DNA of 64,000 bases. Origin: Gnetum montanum (Eukaryota > Streptophyta > Gnetopsida > Gnetales > Gnetaceae). This document shows, in pieces, positions 44,270 through 56,294 of the stretch (its first letter is position 1; every line of letters begins with the position of its first letter). The notes beneath the pieces are model-generated. The model had not been told where the DNA came from. It saw only the letters and a list, made by a program, of their open reading frames with translations, and ran no database searches. The DNA is taken from NCBI GenBank assembly GCA_015680685.1, contig MNCI01000807.1, positions 175,996 through 239,995 on the forward strand. Reading direction: 5' to 3'. A program made the translations under genes and the position numbers.

Positions 44270-47155
44270 ATGGCACCAAGATATACAACGCTACAGGAGA
44301 AAGGACCGTACCAACCAAGGGACAAGTGACCAAGAGGAGGAAGAGGCTAGTAGCTATAATAGCCCCATGAAGAAGTAGCTAAAACATATGCCATGGGACC
44401 TCTTCAGGAGGAGCCCGAAGTGGAATCTGTTCGCCAAATTCCCACAACTATAACTAGGCAATTGTAGTAAGACAAGGTGCCCAGGCCTAGACTGAACCTA
44501 GAAGTGACCTTGATCGAGGCTTGCTTAAGGTAAATTGGCACTAAGAAGGTCAAAAGCTTGGTTCTTCAAGAACTTAACTTTGGTCTCTTCTTGGACTTGG
44601 CACCAGAAGAGGTAAAAACTTAGCTACAAGCCTCTCCCATGTGGCCTATCCTCATGTCCAATGGAGAGTGATACATGGGAGAGACATACCTCTTCTGGAA
44701 CAACAAGCAAGTAGACATCATAGTCAAGATCAAGAACATCAGTAGTGTGTCCTATTTGGTCAAGGTTATCTCAAAGATCTTTAGGTTGCTATATACTAGA
44801 GCAACCTTGGTAGAAATCTTAACATAGGTAGACCTAGAGGTAAAAAAAAGAATGGGTCCAATGGTGCTATGAAGTGGACCATAAGGAGTATGGTGCACTC
44901 ACCAAGCCAAAAAAAGAATATTTTAAAATTGTGAAATATTACCTTAACCCAACAGTGAGGCCAAGCAAAATCATAGCCTTCTCTACCCATGCATGTGCTA
45001 CTCTAAGTGATAAATTCCCAGTCAACCTTCCACAACTCATATTCTTAGAAATTGAAAAGAGGTTTAAAGAGAATGAGCATGGGAGGAAGACACTCCTCTT
45101 TCCATGCCTCATCAAAAAATTATGTAAAAGGGGAGGCATAGCTCGTTGTGCCAACAATATGTGTTGTCATGCTCACACCACATCTTAATAGAAGATGATG
45201 AAGGACAAAGCTCCCATCAAGCTATAAGAAGAGAAGCAACCACCACCACCACCACCACCACCAACTCAAGAAATAACACTAAAGGCTTGTGCTACCATCA
45301 ATTGCACATAGAAGCTCTATATATAGCTCCTACAATAGCAGCAAGAAGGACTGAGTGGTGGGGAGCCATCAATCTACCAACCAACTTTAAGCCATTTGAA
45401 TGAGGTCACTTGAATAATAAGCTAGTTGGAGGAGATTACGTTACTATTCTTTGCATAAAGAATGTAGCTACCTACAAGGTCAAATCTGAGCACCTAGGAG
45501 ATGATAATATCCATCCCAGGATAACAAAAATTCCCAAAGATCTTTAGGAATGCTACTACTTTTTTAGTGCACTTGGAGGAGGATGAGGGGGCGACTATCT
45601 TGGTGATGTAGCACCACATATAGGAGACAACAACAGAGGTGGTAGCCAATCATGTGGTAGAGGACCTCAACACTCCTATGGCTACCATGTCAAACATTGC
45701 TACCCTCAGATATGTGCAAGCATCAGCATGAGCAAGTGGAAGGTTAACTGCAGCCTAGCATGAGGAGGTGTTGAATTAACTAGTGGGAACTAGGTAATCA
45801 CTTCTAGAATCTTCGACCTTCTAGAAAATATCATCACTACCTAGTCGAAGCTATTGGAAGCTAAGGGTAACCTCATCATTGCTAATGCCCAACTCAACGA
45901 AGCCACATATAAAAATACACAGTTGGCTACCAAGGTTGCAAAATTGAAAGCCTAATTAGCTAATCCCACCATTATCAGCCAAGCAGTAACAAGGGATAAG
46001 ATTTCTTATAGCTTTAAAATAGACTTCAAGAGGCTAAGAATGCAAAGGAGATGATGTTCTTTAACTAGTCCTTAGCAAAGGCCATGGGCTACAACACTGA
46101 TAAAGACTTGTTGAAAGCCCACAAAGGAGTCTAGCTCTAACTAAGGACATTCATTGCCTACAAAATGTCAAGACATAAAAACACCAAATGGTGAAATTTG
46201 TGTGATAATAGCAAGAGCCACTAGCCAAGCTAAACATGGATTTGAGGATATTGGTTATTGAAAATCAAAATTTCTTAATGGAGGAAATCCATGCCCTTCA
46301 CCAGAAAACAATAATTGAGGTAACTGCCTGGAAGAACGAGGCCCTAAAATTTGAACAAGCAAAGAATCATTATAGGAACTATGTTGGACTCCTTAAGGAG
46401 GTGAATGAAAAAGAGATTCAACCAACAAAGAAAAAAATGAATGATGTCCTCCAATAACTCCAAAAAGGAGGCGATGTATGGTAGCCCATCTTTGATAGAT
46501 TAAACACCTAAAATGAAGCTAAAATCTAGCTAAAGGAGCTGTAGGTCAAGAAGATGTCTGAGTACATGAAGTTAGCCAACCTTCGATATACAAACTTGGA
46601 ATGTTAACTACCAAAAGGCCATGGTTAGAGCTAGAGAAACAAGTGGCCAGCTCATGTCTCTTGTATGAGGCAAAGTTCAAGCACCATAAAGACATGAAGC
46701 AAAAGCTAGAAATAGCTCATGCTAAGCTTGAAGTTCTTCAAACTTCCTTCACAGATTAATGATCAATAGAGGAGAACCTGGCAAAAAAAAATGATCACCA
46801 ATAGCTACAAAATCTTGTCATGACACTCAACATCAAACATAAACAATTCACTGCTTGATTCGTAAATGTTAAGGAGTTGTTCCTATCGATGCCCTATTTG
46901 TGAGATATTCTTGTACTAGCTCACATTGATGATGCCATGTGAACTATGTACAATCCCCAAAGTAAAGAGGAGAAGATAAATGTACTATTGGATGCCTTTC
47001 ACCTTTTACCAAAGGCAGTAGCTATAGCATGACAGTGAAAATTGCCTCAGCCTTAACCACCACTACCATAGACATTAGAAGCTAGAGAAGGTTTGTCAGC
47101 ACCCTAGGAGCCTTCATCTCATAACATTGTTTGATCTTCTCTTCATCTTCAGCCA
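44270..47155 (+). pseudogene. Extra 3' ORF of element 2
   Basis: Best preserved first half of the three copies. Starts MAPRYTTLQEKGPY at 44270. Motifs in order: MGPLQEEPEVESVRQIP, GETYLFWNNKQVDIIVKI, VQWCYEVDHKEYGALT, YFKIVKYYLNPTVRPSKII, DKFPVNLPQLIFLEIEKRF and LLFPCLIKKLCKRGGI (44890-45140). This last part has the layout of the 'putative plant transposon protein' domain (PF20167 from memory). A pure ACC repeat (45239-45263) encodes a proline run. The coiled coil follows (MDLRILVIENQNFLMEEIHA at 46236, VTAWKNEALKFEQAKNHY). Function unknown; stops at Gln codons and frameshifts show it is dead here. Confidence 0.75.
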
Positions 47156-47375
47156 TTAGAGGAGTTCTAGCTATCAATGTTATAAGGATGTTCAATTTTA
47201 TCTCTTGAACATCCATTTTTGTAATTACTATAAATCTGTACAATTGAGTACTTAGAGGTAGTTATTTAGTGACTCAAAAAGTTTGTTTGTGGTTCCATAC
47301 CTTCTCAAATTTTATAAGATGCTTGACCCTCCTTTTGTTTGCTCGAGGACACATTTTCAATTATTCATGGAGATA

Positions 47376-48196
47376 TGATGAATCATTGTTGGCTTGCATC
47401 AACAAGCATGTGTTGATGCACAATTTGATGCATCGATGCATATGCATCAACATGGCATCTAAGTTTGCCTATATAAATGCATGTACCCATCACATTTATG
47501 GCATCGAAAAGTTAGTAGCATAATGAAGTTCTTGCAATTTCTTTTCACAATAGTTAGAATATTTTCTAAGTGCCCATAATAGGAGTCAAGGATTGTATAG
47601 ATCATTATTTGAGCACCAATGTACCTAGACACATTGATGTGACGACAATAAAGACAAGATTCTTAATATACCTTGTAACACTAGGAAATAGATTAATGGT
47701 TAATTTTATGTGATTTACTATATATGCACTTTACTTCCATGTTCTTAATTAATTACTACACCTAATTAGCACACATAAGTATGACTGGCTCAAGCATAAC
47801 GTTAATGCCTAGTAATCCCAACAATGTTATCACTTGGTAATCCAGTATTGTTGTAATGTGTTCAGGATGTGTACAGAAGGTGGGACCAGGTACTTATGTT
47901 AGGAAGTAGGCTAAGACATTATATAATTACTTAGATTAATTCTTAATAAATTAATTTTTTCTATGCTTAGGATAATTAGATAAAAATATAAAAATAATAC
48001 AAATCATGTGCCTTAGCTCCATTGAACTATATACTTTTGCTTACACAAGTGTAGCCAAGAAGACAATGATCACACCTATAGATCACTATCTTTGTTATTA
48101 ACATTTGGGGAACTAAGGCCTGCAAAATTCAACTAGATCACTAGTGAGTGCTTGTGATTCATATCGTTAGGTGTAGGAACTACTCACAGCTCATCA
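47376..48196 (+). repeat. 3' LTR of element 2
   Basis: 821 bp, TGATGAATCATTG to CAGCTCATCA, preceded by the polypurine tract TTCATGGAGATA. Collinear with 34719-35527. Confidence 0.9.
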
Positions 48197-48640
48197 CTAA
48201 GGTTTGATAACCTCAGATGTAACTATTATGCCTTTTGCAAAGAGTAGCTTATCCAAAAATTGATTAGCAAGTGGCTCTTCATCGACCTTATTATCCCATA
48301 TTAACCAAGATAGATGATCTATAATGATGTTCTTAGTGTCTTTTCTATCAATCATGATGATATCAAATTTATGTAGGATTAATAGTCATCATATCACATG
48401 AGGGCTAACTAGTGGCTTATTCATGAGGAACTTGATTACACTATGATTTATGTGCATAAATATCATATAACCAAGCACATAGTACCTAAACGTTTCAATT
48501 GCATACACCACTGCCATTAATTTTTTTTTTTGTGTGATGTAATTCAATTCTGCAATAATAATGCTCTTACTCATGCCATGGATGTAGTATGAATGTTTTT
48601 GATTATCTAATTATGTCAACATGATATCTAAAGCATAATT
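48197..48640 (-). pseudogene. RNase H of element Y
   Basis: The minus strand reads IAELNYITQKKKLMAVVYAI, ETFRYYVLGYMIFMHINHSV, IKFLMNKP, then IIIDHLSWLIWDNK and EEPLANQFLDKLLFAKG, matching element 1 RNase H and its spacer. At 48197 the spacer breaks off and continues at 34718 (YFLM and HYMEIEDNPYK). This is the right-hand side of the element 2 insertion. Confidence 0.88.
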
Positions 48641-49480
48641 GGATGTATATATCATTACATGGAGTGGATTGAACCCATTGGGAGCTTGTAGAATTAATTT
48701 TCTACAAGATTTTACTTTAAAAGATTAAATGCTTAGTTATATTTCTTGGTCCATTCAAATGAGACATTCTTCTTTATCAACTCCACCAATAGTTTGGTGA
48801 TCTTAAAAATTTTTTTGATGAAGCACCTATAGTAGCCAATATATCCTATATCCAAGGAATACTTTGATATCCTTCATGGTCTGTGAAATTTCTATAATTC
48901 CTTAAATCACTTTGATTTTCTTCAAATCAACCTCTACTCATTTTTCTAATACTCAATGCTCAAAAATAATTTCCTCTTGGACCATCAAGCCAATTAAGCT
49001 TGAGATTTATCTTTGCATAACACTTTTAAGACCTACTCAAGATGATTTAATACCTACTTAAAATCAAAACCATAGATAAAAAATTCATCCATAAAGACTT
49101 CTACATCATTGCTAATCTATTTCAAAATGATACTAAGGATAAGGCATTAAAAGATTACAAGAGTATTACATAGGCCAAAAGGCATGTTTTTATATCCAAA
49201 AGTATCCTAGGAACTTGTGAATGTGATTTTGGCAGAGACTTCTAAAACTATTTGAATTTGATTGTAATCACTATAGTCATTCAAAAATTATAATATTTAT
49301 GCCCTACAATTGTATTTAATACTTGGTGGTTAACAAATGAAAACAATAAATTATCCTTAAATTTATCATGTTTAAAAACCTATAATCAATGCAAATCCTT
49401 CACTAGCCCTCATTTTTAGACAATATCATAAGTGATCTTACCTAATCATTGTCTACCACAAGTCAAATGAATCCTACTTT
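48640..49480 (-). pseudogene. Reverse transcriptase of element Y
   Basis: On the minus strand: ICIDYRFLNMINL (about 49400), then in shifted frames a palm region with DVEVFMDEFFIYGFDF, where the box FMDD reads FMDE, and YRCFIKKIFKITKLLVELI of the connection to RNase H. More decayed than in element 1, consistent with Y being older than element 2 nested in it. Confidence 0.82.
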
Positions 49481-50180
49481 AAGTTATTCTCAATATATTT
49501 TTCACAAGTTGCTTTAACTTGGGATTCAACCTGTACTATGGTTGATGTTTGGTCATGATTGTTAGATTTGTATAAATTCTATGTTGGCATAAGCATGGAT
49601 CAATAGTTATTATTTCATCATAGAACTAGAAAAACATAATTGGTCATTTATTGACCACCTTAAATAACCTTTCCTTTTGTTCCTATGTAAGCTTAGCATT
49701 TACAAACACTCATTTATTATTTTCTACAATTACATACCTGAGAGAACTTGGAAATGTTTTGAGTGCTATGAATTTTGATTCTACTTTGTTTGAAATCTAT
49801 CTTTTCTCCTTTCCTATTCTCTACTTGGGAAAGTTGATACCTAATGTATTCCATCTCATATGTTCTGTTAACATACGCAATTATGAGGACTTCATTTAAT
49901 TTTATTCATATTGTAGACTTGAAACTCTCATCTCTTATCAACCACTCAGTGCCTTCTTACTTAGTTGCTATTGTGTGTAGGCACTTTTGCATACACACTA
50001 TTTCTTCACATGAACTACATGTTGTAATATTTCTCTATTTAACCATTCATAATTTACTCATGTAGTTGCACCCCATATTGATGTATGCAATACATGTTAC
50101 ACTTCTTCTTGATCACTTCATACTTATTTTTCTTGGAAATTTTCAAGGAAAGGTCTTTGATCCAAAGTTTGGCATCAATG
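49480..50180 (-). pseudogene. Protease-RT connection of element Y
   Basis: Minus strand LRYVIVENNK, VFVNAKLT, EQKERLFKVVNK and ITIDPCLCQHRIYTNLTI match EYAFLNNGKLVIINAKLS and the following residues of element 1. The stretch 49850-50180 is less clear. Confidence 0.7.
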
Positions 50181-50530
50181 GTGCTTAGTCAAGCTCTTCC
50201 TATAATGATAGAAGACTTTCCTTTATAATTATCTACCTCAATCACCAAGAAATTTGCTAGGTAAAAAATCACTCATTAATGGTGATCATAATATCCTTCG
50301 CCTATTCGAGGGGAACAATGATGGATTTACTTGTAAGCTCCAATCTTATGTTGCACTTTTTTTTAAGTGGTGGTAGGTTCTATGCTTTATACATCTCTTA
50401 GAAGATTAAGCCTACACATTGGAACCTCAATCTAAGAGAGCTATGTAATTTTCAAAAATCTATAAGTAAATAAAAGGGCTTCTAAGATCTATTTTTTTCT
50501 AGGAAGATTTCCTACTTTAATCAAATTAGT
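50180..50530 (-). pseudogene. Protease of element Y
   Basis: Minus strand EMYKA, NLPPLKKKCNIRLELTSKSI, IVPLE and AKDIMITINE match element 2 nearly residue for residue in pattern. The active-site segment is not readable in one frame. Confidence 0.72.
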
Positions 50531-51545
50531 AGCACCATAGTTTGGCATGAGAATATGTACATTTATATTTTACTTTGAAGGTGGCTTGTGTGAGATATTG
50601 AAAGTTTTTGGCATTGATGTGGGATCCATAGCCACTAATGCTTGCATGAATCTAGGTGAACTAGTAGGTCTAACGAAAGGATGTTTCTAAGGCTTATACT
50701 TAAAACCACTTGAACTATCATGCACTTTCATATTTAGAGCTCTAGTAGCATTTTTCTAATGTGGTTGTCAAAGGATCTCACATTACATTTATGGAGGTGG
50801 CATTAGAAAAAGAGAAGTATATGATGATTGAGGATGCACAAAAGATGGATGCGAAGGATAGGAGTGAGATTCAACTCTAGGAGTAGAATGCCTATGGTAA
50901 TTCAATGAATGGTAGTATGAGTAGGAGTGAGTTTAAGTAGCTACAATACTTGGAAAAATAAATTATTGGACATATAATCCATAAGAAGCTAGCTGTCTAA
51001 AAGAATATCACTATCTAGGTGGTGATATCTCTTACACCAATAGATTTTTTCACTACTAATACTACTACTTTTAAGCTTAATGGGAAGCCCCACTTGAATA
51101 GTGTTGTTGATTGTGGAACTACCTATAGTTGCCTTGAAAATAAAGCAATCTCTTGGGCATCTACCTTTTTATGAACTTAAGGTTCAAGACATATGTCCCT
51201 AACTTTTTTAAATGTGATATAACTAGAGCAACATCCCTTAAGATGTTCATATTAGCATAATTCATATTCTTGATCATCTAAATATGAGTTAGAAACCTCC
51301 TCCATAATAGTGGCTTTTCCTTTTTTGCTTATATATGTCTTTTCTTATTTCTTTTTTCTTCTTGTTGTCCTTATCTCTTACAAGAGCTTATTCTATTTTA
51401 TCCTCCAATGTTTTAAGTAAAGTTTTAAATTCTTCATCTACTATATCCCACATTTTTTAACATTTCTTGTAATGTCTGAAACCAATTTTTGAATTGACAA
51501 AGTCTTTCACTAGATCACCTTCTCCATTGGATCTTCATCCTCACT
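50531..51545 (-). pseudogene. C-terminal gag and linker of element Y
   Basis: The minus strand carries DEDPMEKVI, KTLSIQKLVSDI (about 51540-51470), then KKGKATIMEEVSNSYLDD and a zinc knuckle ELC(stop)YEHLKGCC near 51257-51229, as in element 1 (3445-3483). At about 51545 the homology stops abruptly; the N-terminal gag and 5' LTR of Y are missing or displaced. Confidence 0.7.
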
Positions 51546-52490
51546 TATGTCGTAAGCACATACTTAATGCATAACTATAAATGGTCTTTGAATAAATGTA
51601 ATGCTCAATATATTAATGATAATGAAACAAAGCAGCACAAAACCTCCAATAAAATACAAACTTAGCTTATCACACATAAACTAGGAACAATATGGAAATA
51701 GTGAAAAAGTAAAACTTTAATACTAAAAATAGCAAATGTAAATCATTAAAAATAACTAAGTCTAAATTGCTAAAAATTTAACCATGGAATAGACTATGAG
51801 TAATAGAATAACTAAACATAAAGTCTTACTAAAAGAGCATAAAATACTAAAATATTAAGACTATGATATGGGGGGAAGGGTTTCAAATCCGTTCCCAAAT
51901 AGTAAAATTCTTTATTTATGAGTAATAAAATGTTTGTCTTCTATGGAGGGACAAAACTACAAGTGATAGATGAAAAATTCAAGTGAATTAAAAATTATAA
52001 TAATAGCTTAAATCTTAAGCAAAATATGAATCTGAAAAGTGGAATTAAACCTCTAGAGAGGATTAGAATATGGATGAGGAATCTTTAAGCATGATCCAAA
52101 TTTAATTCTAGGTCAAAACGAGGTTGTTTTGGCTAAGGGCCTTGTTATTAATATTGGAGTTAAGAAAATTCCAACTCTAGAATGTGTTGTAGAAGCCTAA
52201 AAATTCTATTTTTGGAAGTAATGCTAAAGATGTAGAAGGTAAACATGGAGCACACAAGTGATGCAATGTTGTCAAGTGCATGTGCTTAAATCTCCTAAAA
52301 TATAATAAGTGCTCTCAAATCTCAGGAAATAAACCTTGAAATTTAATTTTAAGCTCATATTTATAGGTTCAAAGTTGTCGATTTCAACCTAGGGTCACTA
52401 AAATCAAACTTGAAGTTAAGTATAGTTCATCAAAAGTTGATCTTAAGTTTGAAAATAGTAAGTTTAATCTTTTGATGTTGCAAGCTAAAC
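51546..52490. other. Unannotated AT-rich stretch
   Basis: No gene seen. GGGGGGAAGGG at 51871-51881 looks like a polypurine tract, but no LTR start follows. Confidence 0.45.
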
Positions 52491-52494
52491 CACA

Positions 52495-53460
52495 TGAATA
52501 GGTAATGCTGATGTCAGTGTTAGCATCATCGACTCTTGGAAAAAATTTTGAAATTTTACCTAGGTGCCAATTCTAAGCATCCAAAACCCCATTCGATGCT
52601 CAAATTAATGCTAAATCACATTGAAATGATGCTACGAAGTTTGCAAAACTAAGAGACACTACCAAATGTTAAGCTTGATGGTTGATGATGTCATGATGCA
52701 TGTGCCAAAAGTGCCAACATTGACATTAATGTTAATGTTAATGTCAATGTTAGCCATGAAACTTAGAAAAATTTTAAAATTTTCCAAGTCAGAATCTCAA
52801 ATCTCCAAGATGCTTGAATTAACACCAAAATGAGCTAAAATGATGTCAAGATGATGTTAAGGAACATGAGAGGATTGGAGATAAGTTGAAATGCTAATTG
52901 TAAAGGTCAATATTGACATGTTGCAAGTTCTGAGAATGATGATGCTGACATCAATGTTAATGTCACCCAATAAAATTCTTGGCTAGTTTTCCTAACTTGA
53001 AATTTTAAGTTTCCAAGGATGCATTTAATTTCCAAACTAATGTCAAAGGTTGCCAAGATAAAGTTAAGAATCCTAATAGGCTTGTGGACCTTATGGAATG
53101 CTAAATTAGAAGCTGACTCCAAGTTCAACAGTGCTGACGCTGGTGTCAATATCAACATCAACTAGAGAGTTAGATAAATTTTTAGTGATTATTCAGGTTG
53201 AAAATTCTAACTTTTGAGATGTTAAAACTAACCATAGAATGAGTTGAAATGATGCTTTTTTAGTGTTGAAAGGTTTGTAAATCAATGAAATATTACGAAC
53301 TAGATGTATAAAGTTAAGTCATTAACTTGTTGATGCTTGAAACTTAGAAAAAATATTGATTTTTCAAGTCCTAAAACAACCTATCAAAAGTGCCAATTTT
53401 TGAAGTTTGAAGTATTGAAACTATTTTCAATTAGTCATTCAAGCACTGGAAACCCATAGC
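52495..53460. repeat. Degenerate tandem repeat, period near 200 bp
   Basis: About five units. Each has a core like GCTGACATCAATGTTAATGTC (52508, 52717, 52945, 53134), a stretch like AAAATTTTGAAATTTTCCAAG and a later GAGTTGAAATGATGC-like word. Units are strongly diverged and vary in length. The second unit contains a pure expansion of GTTAAT (52724-52745). Confidence 0.55.
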
Positions 53461-53538
53461 CCATGTCAAAACACATGGAACGATTGTCAAGACCATAGTT
53501 AGTCTCAATCTTTAATGAACCAAAAAAGTAGGTACAAC

Positions 53539-54059
53539 TGTAACAACGTTGCCCCGACGTTGCCCGGCACCCCAAGGAATTCACAAAGATCCAGCGGATC
53601 TAGGGCAGAAGACCTGGGGAATACGCCTCAAACAAACAAGCATCTCATGAGTGCAAGCAGAAGAGAACCAAGCAAACAAGTACACACACAACCTTGTAGA
53701 CCCCATCGATGAAAGAGGAGACGATGCACCTACAAGGGAAGGTACCTCACCCCCAGATCCCTCACGATCTGGTACAAGGTGTGGCATGGCACCGCACCAA
53801 AACTATCCAGTCTTGGTTGCCTACATATCTACGACCACCGTAGAATCAGGGCCATGTAGTTCTCCAAGGAGAAGAGGGAAAGAAGAGGACTTAGAGAAGA
53901 GAGTAGCAACAGGAGTGTGTCCTATTGCTAGCTTGGTACCACCAAGCCGAGGTGGGTTTTATAACACTTGAGAGCCACCCGAGGGCGCCTCAGAGTGTTC
54001 CATGGCCCCCGAACCATGGGGAGAGCCCAAGAGAACCACCACTTGGGACATCTCTCACA
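53539..54059. repeat. Young solo LTR
   Basis: 521 bp beginning TGTAACAACG and ending CTCTCACA, flanked by perfect 5-bp target duplications ACAAC (53534-53538 and 54060-54064). GC and CpG are far above the surroundings. No internal sequence or partner LTR is present, so it arose by recombination between two LTRs. Unrelated to the TGATGA family. Open frames inside it are chance. Confidence 0.8.
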
Positions 54060-54064
54060 ACAAC

Positions 54065-54640
54065 ACTAAGTATAATACTTTTCATTTGAATGATGTGAGA
54101 ATACAGAGGTAATGTTGAAAATAAAATATTTTTCTCTAAAATTACACCAATCTTCCTTGTCTTGAGAAAACGTATTAGGAGAAATATTATCAAGTTTATC
54201 TAAATGACTTTCAACCATTTTGAAATAACCTCCAAAAATCCAAGGAACTTTAGGCAAAGATAGTAGATATTTCGAAACCTCTAAATAATCTTTTAAATTA
54301 TTATGAGCATAAATACTACAAAGTTCAAGTCTTATTTTTCATTTTAATAAGTAATAAAATTTTTATTAACTAGAATACTAACAACTTCTTTGCTAACTTT
54401 ACAAGTAGAAGAAAAAACAATACATTTTTTTAAAATGCATTTACTAACAAAACTAATACCATGCACTAGAATCTTAATTTCTTGTAAGAAATGAAAATTT
54501 GGGGATAAATGTTGGTTTGAAAGATATTCCTTGATAATCTTTGTTCAAGACCATAAAACTAACATTTAGACATGGGGGAGGAGGCCCCCATCCTTAATTT
54601 TTCAAGCTCTACATTTGTATTGTAATCCTTGTTACTAATA
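54065..54640 (-). pseudogene. LINE endonuclease fragment
   Basis: The minus strand reads FHFLQEIKILVHG (with the catalytic-type LQE), SKEVVSILVNKNFI, LELCSIYAHNN, then PWIFGGYFKMVESHLDKLDN and FSQDKEDWCNFREKYF. This is the AP-endonuclease of a plant LINE; GDFN has become GYFK. The downstream part toward RT is cut at the solo LTR and is not found beyond it. It differs from the LINE at 19.7-25.5 kb. Confidence 0.75.
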
Positions 54641-55905
54641 GATGAAAAAGCATTATTTGATGAAAAAAACATTTGAAATAGCAATAAAAGTAGATAGAGA
54701 AGAAGATACCTTTGGAATTATTAAACTAAAATCAGTATTTGTAGGTCTCTTCTTTCTATGATGTACTAAGTGAAATCTATCTACAACATTATTAAATTGA
54801 AATCAATATTTATAGTCTCTATTGAAAATTTCTTTTTTTCTAAAGAGTAATTCTTTTTGGATATTGAGAGTTTACTGATACCTTAGGTTTTAAAGGATTA
54901 GTAAAATGTTGAGAACTTGTTAACGAAGATTTTATTTATGCATGCTAAAAACTAACATTATTTATCTTTTCTAAAAATTATTATTTCTTTCCGTCATGAA
55001 TAATTTTTTAAATTAAGAATAGGATAGATTCCAATAACATGGCTTTCATGATGAAAATAGCTACAACATCCTTGCAAATTATAGTATGTAATTTTCTAAG
55101 AAAAATATAGATTGCTAGACTTGAGTTTTAATTATATCATTCCCTACCATAAATCAATCTCTACAGAATAATATGTGCATCGTACACTATCTAGTAATGT
55201 TTTAAACTGTGTCTTCAAGATTGTGTCAATGCTACTAACAATTTTGCTTTCAGCACCTTCAAAAATATGATGAAGATTTTCTAATTCAATCTAATAAGAA
55301 ATTTTATATTAATCAAAAGAATAAACATCAAATCCACTCTCCATTCCCAAGTAATAAAAGTACTATCCTAATCCATAAAAATTTTAAAATCCAATGATTT
55401 CTCAACCATTTCAGAATTGGCAAATTCAACAAGCAAAAAAATTTTAGAAATTAGCAAGCATGCAAAACATTAATTCTTTTTTCTTTAAGGATAGCTTAAA
55501 TTACTAGTGTAAAATACTTATTCAAGTGAATAAATCCAATAATTTGCATAAATATATCTTTTGACCAAGATTCATATAAATCATTAGGTAAAATAAAATT
55601 AAAAATTTCAAAATTCTTTATAGTCTGTACAGTGTGAGAGACATTAGTAATTTTCATCTTCAAATTATTCCTTGCCAGAAAAATTTTGCTATAATAGCTC
55701 TACAAGAAACCCTTGAGATAGACAAACTTTTCTCTTCCTAGTAAGAACAAATTCATATTAAGAAATCAAGTATTATTAAATTAGAGAACTATTTTTATCT
55801 CTAACGAAACAAACATGTGATGGAAAAGGTGTCTCATCACTAATATTTTCTTATGTTTAAAAGGAAATCTTGTTTTTATGCAAAACCATTCACTTGAATG
55901 AAAAA
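54641..55905 (-). pseudogene. Probable LINE ORF1 remnant
   Basis: Upstream (minus strand) of the endonuclease. A piece near 55435-55330 reads LLVEFANSEMVEKSLDFKIF and FITWEW, a pattern like the DUF4283 domain, and an idiomatic segment NFILPNDLYESWSKDIFMQI lies near 55590. Position and pattern suggest ORF1, but decay is heavy. Confidence 0.45.
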
Positions 55906-55951
55906 NNNNNNNNNNNNNNNNNNNNNNNNNNNNNNNNNNNNNNNNNNNNNN
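55906..55951. other. Assembly gap (46 N)
   Basis: Forty-six unknown bases flanked by A-rich sequence. Any translation across it is meaningless. Confidence 0.99.
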
Positions 55952-56294
55952 GAAAAATGTTATTTTTCCATTTATGTGCAAAATTGTTTTCTCATCTTTG
56001 TTGAGTTCTTCCATTTATGTGAAATCTAAATACTATGCAAAATACTTATTTCTTGATAAATGAGAAATTTCATTGTTTGGAAGATCTTTCAAAGGACTTA
56101 TTCTTGAGCATGGATTATTGGCTAGTTTACATTGCTTGAAACTTAAAGGTACTATGTTCAAAACATAGTACTTGCATCCTTAGTAAGCTAGCTTGGAATT
56201 GTCTTATCTAAAAACAAAACAAAACAAAAAAGCTTGCTTATTCTTGAATTGAAAGTATTTTTTAATTACATGTTACATCTTATTTTTGTCAATA
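55952..56294. other. Unannotated stretch
   Basis: AT-rich; an AAAAC microsatellite-like run at 56212-56230. Nothing else seen. Confidence 0.5.

Larger units (their letters stand above)
34719..48196 (+). mobile_element. Element 2: gypsy retrotransposon of the same family, RT deleted, with a captured insert
   Basis: 13.5 kb, LTRs TGATGA to TCATCA. The order is 5' LTR, primer site, gag, a 2.7 kb foreign insert, protease, integrase, spacer, extra ORF, polypurine tract and 3' LTR. RT and RNase H are missing: the connection region around 41330-41370 passes straight into integrase. It is nested in pol of element Y. The flanking pentamers ATATG (34714-34718) and CTAAG (48197-48201) agree in only three of five positions, so the target duplication is decayed. 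Confidence 0.9.

Noticed and set aside
51868-51884. Polypurine tract GGGGGGAAGGG as an element end
   Set aside because: No LTR start or matching LTR follows within reach.
53515-53971. Overlapping open frames in both directions
   Set aside because: They lie in the GC-rich solo LTR, where stops are rare; the LTR ends and target duplication explain the sequence.
55781-56014. Open frame spanning the N run
   Set aside because: It depends on unknown bases and cannot be assessed.
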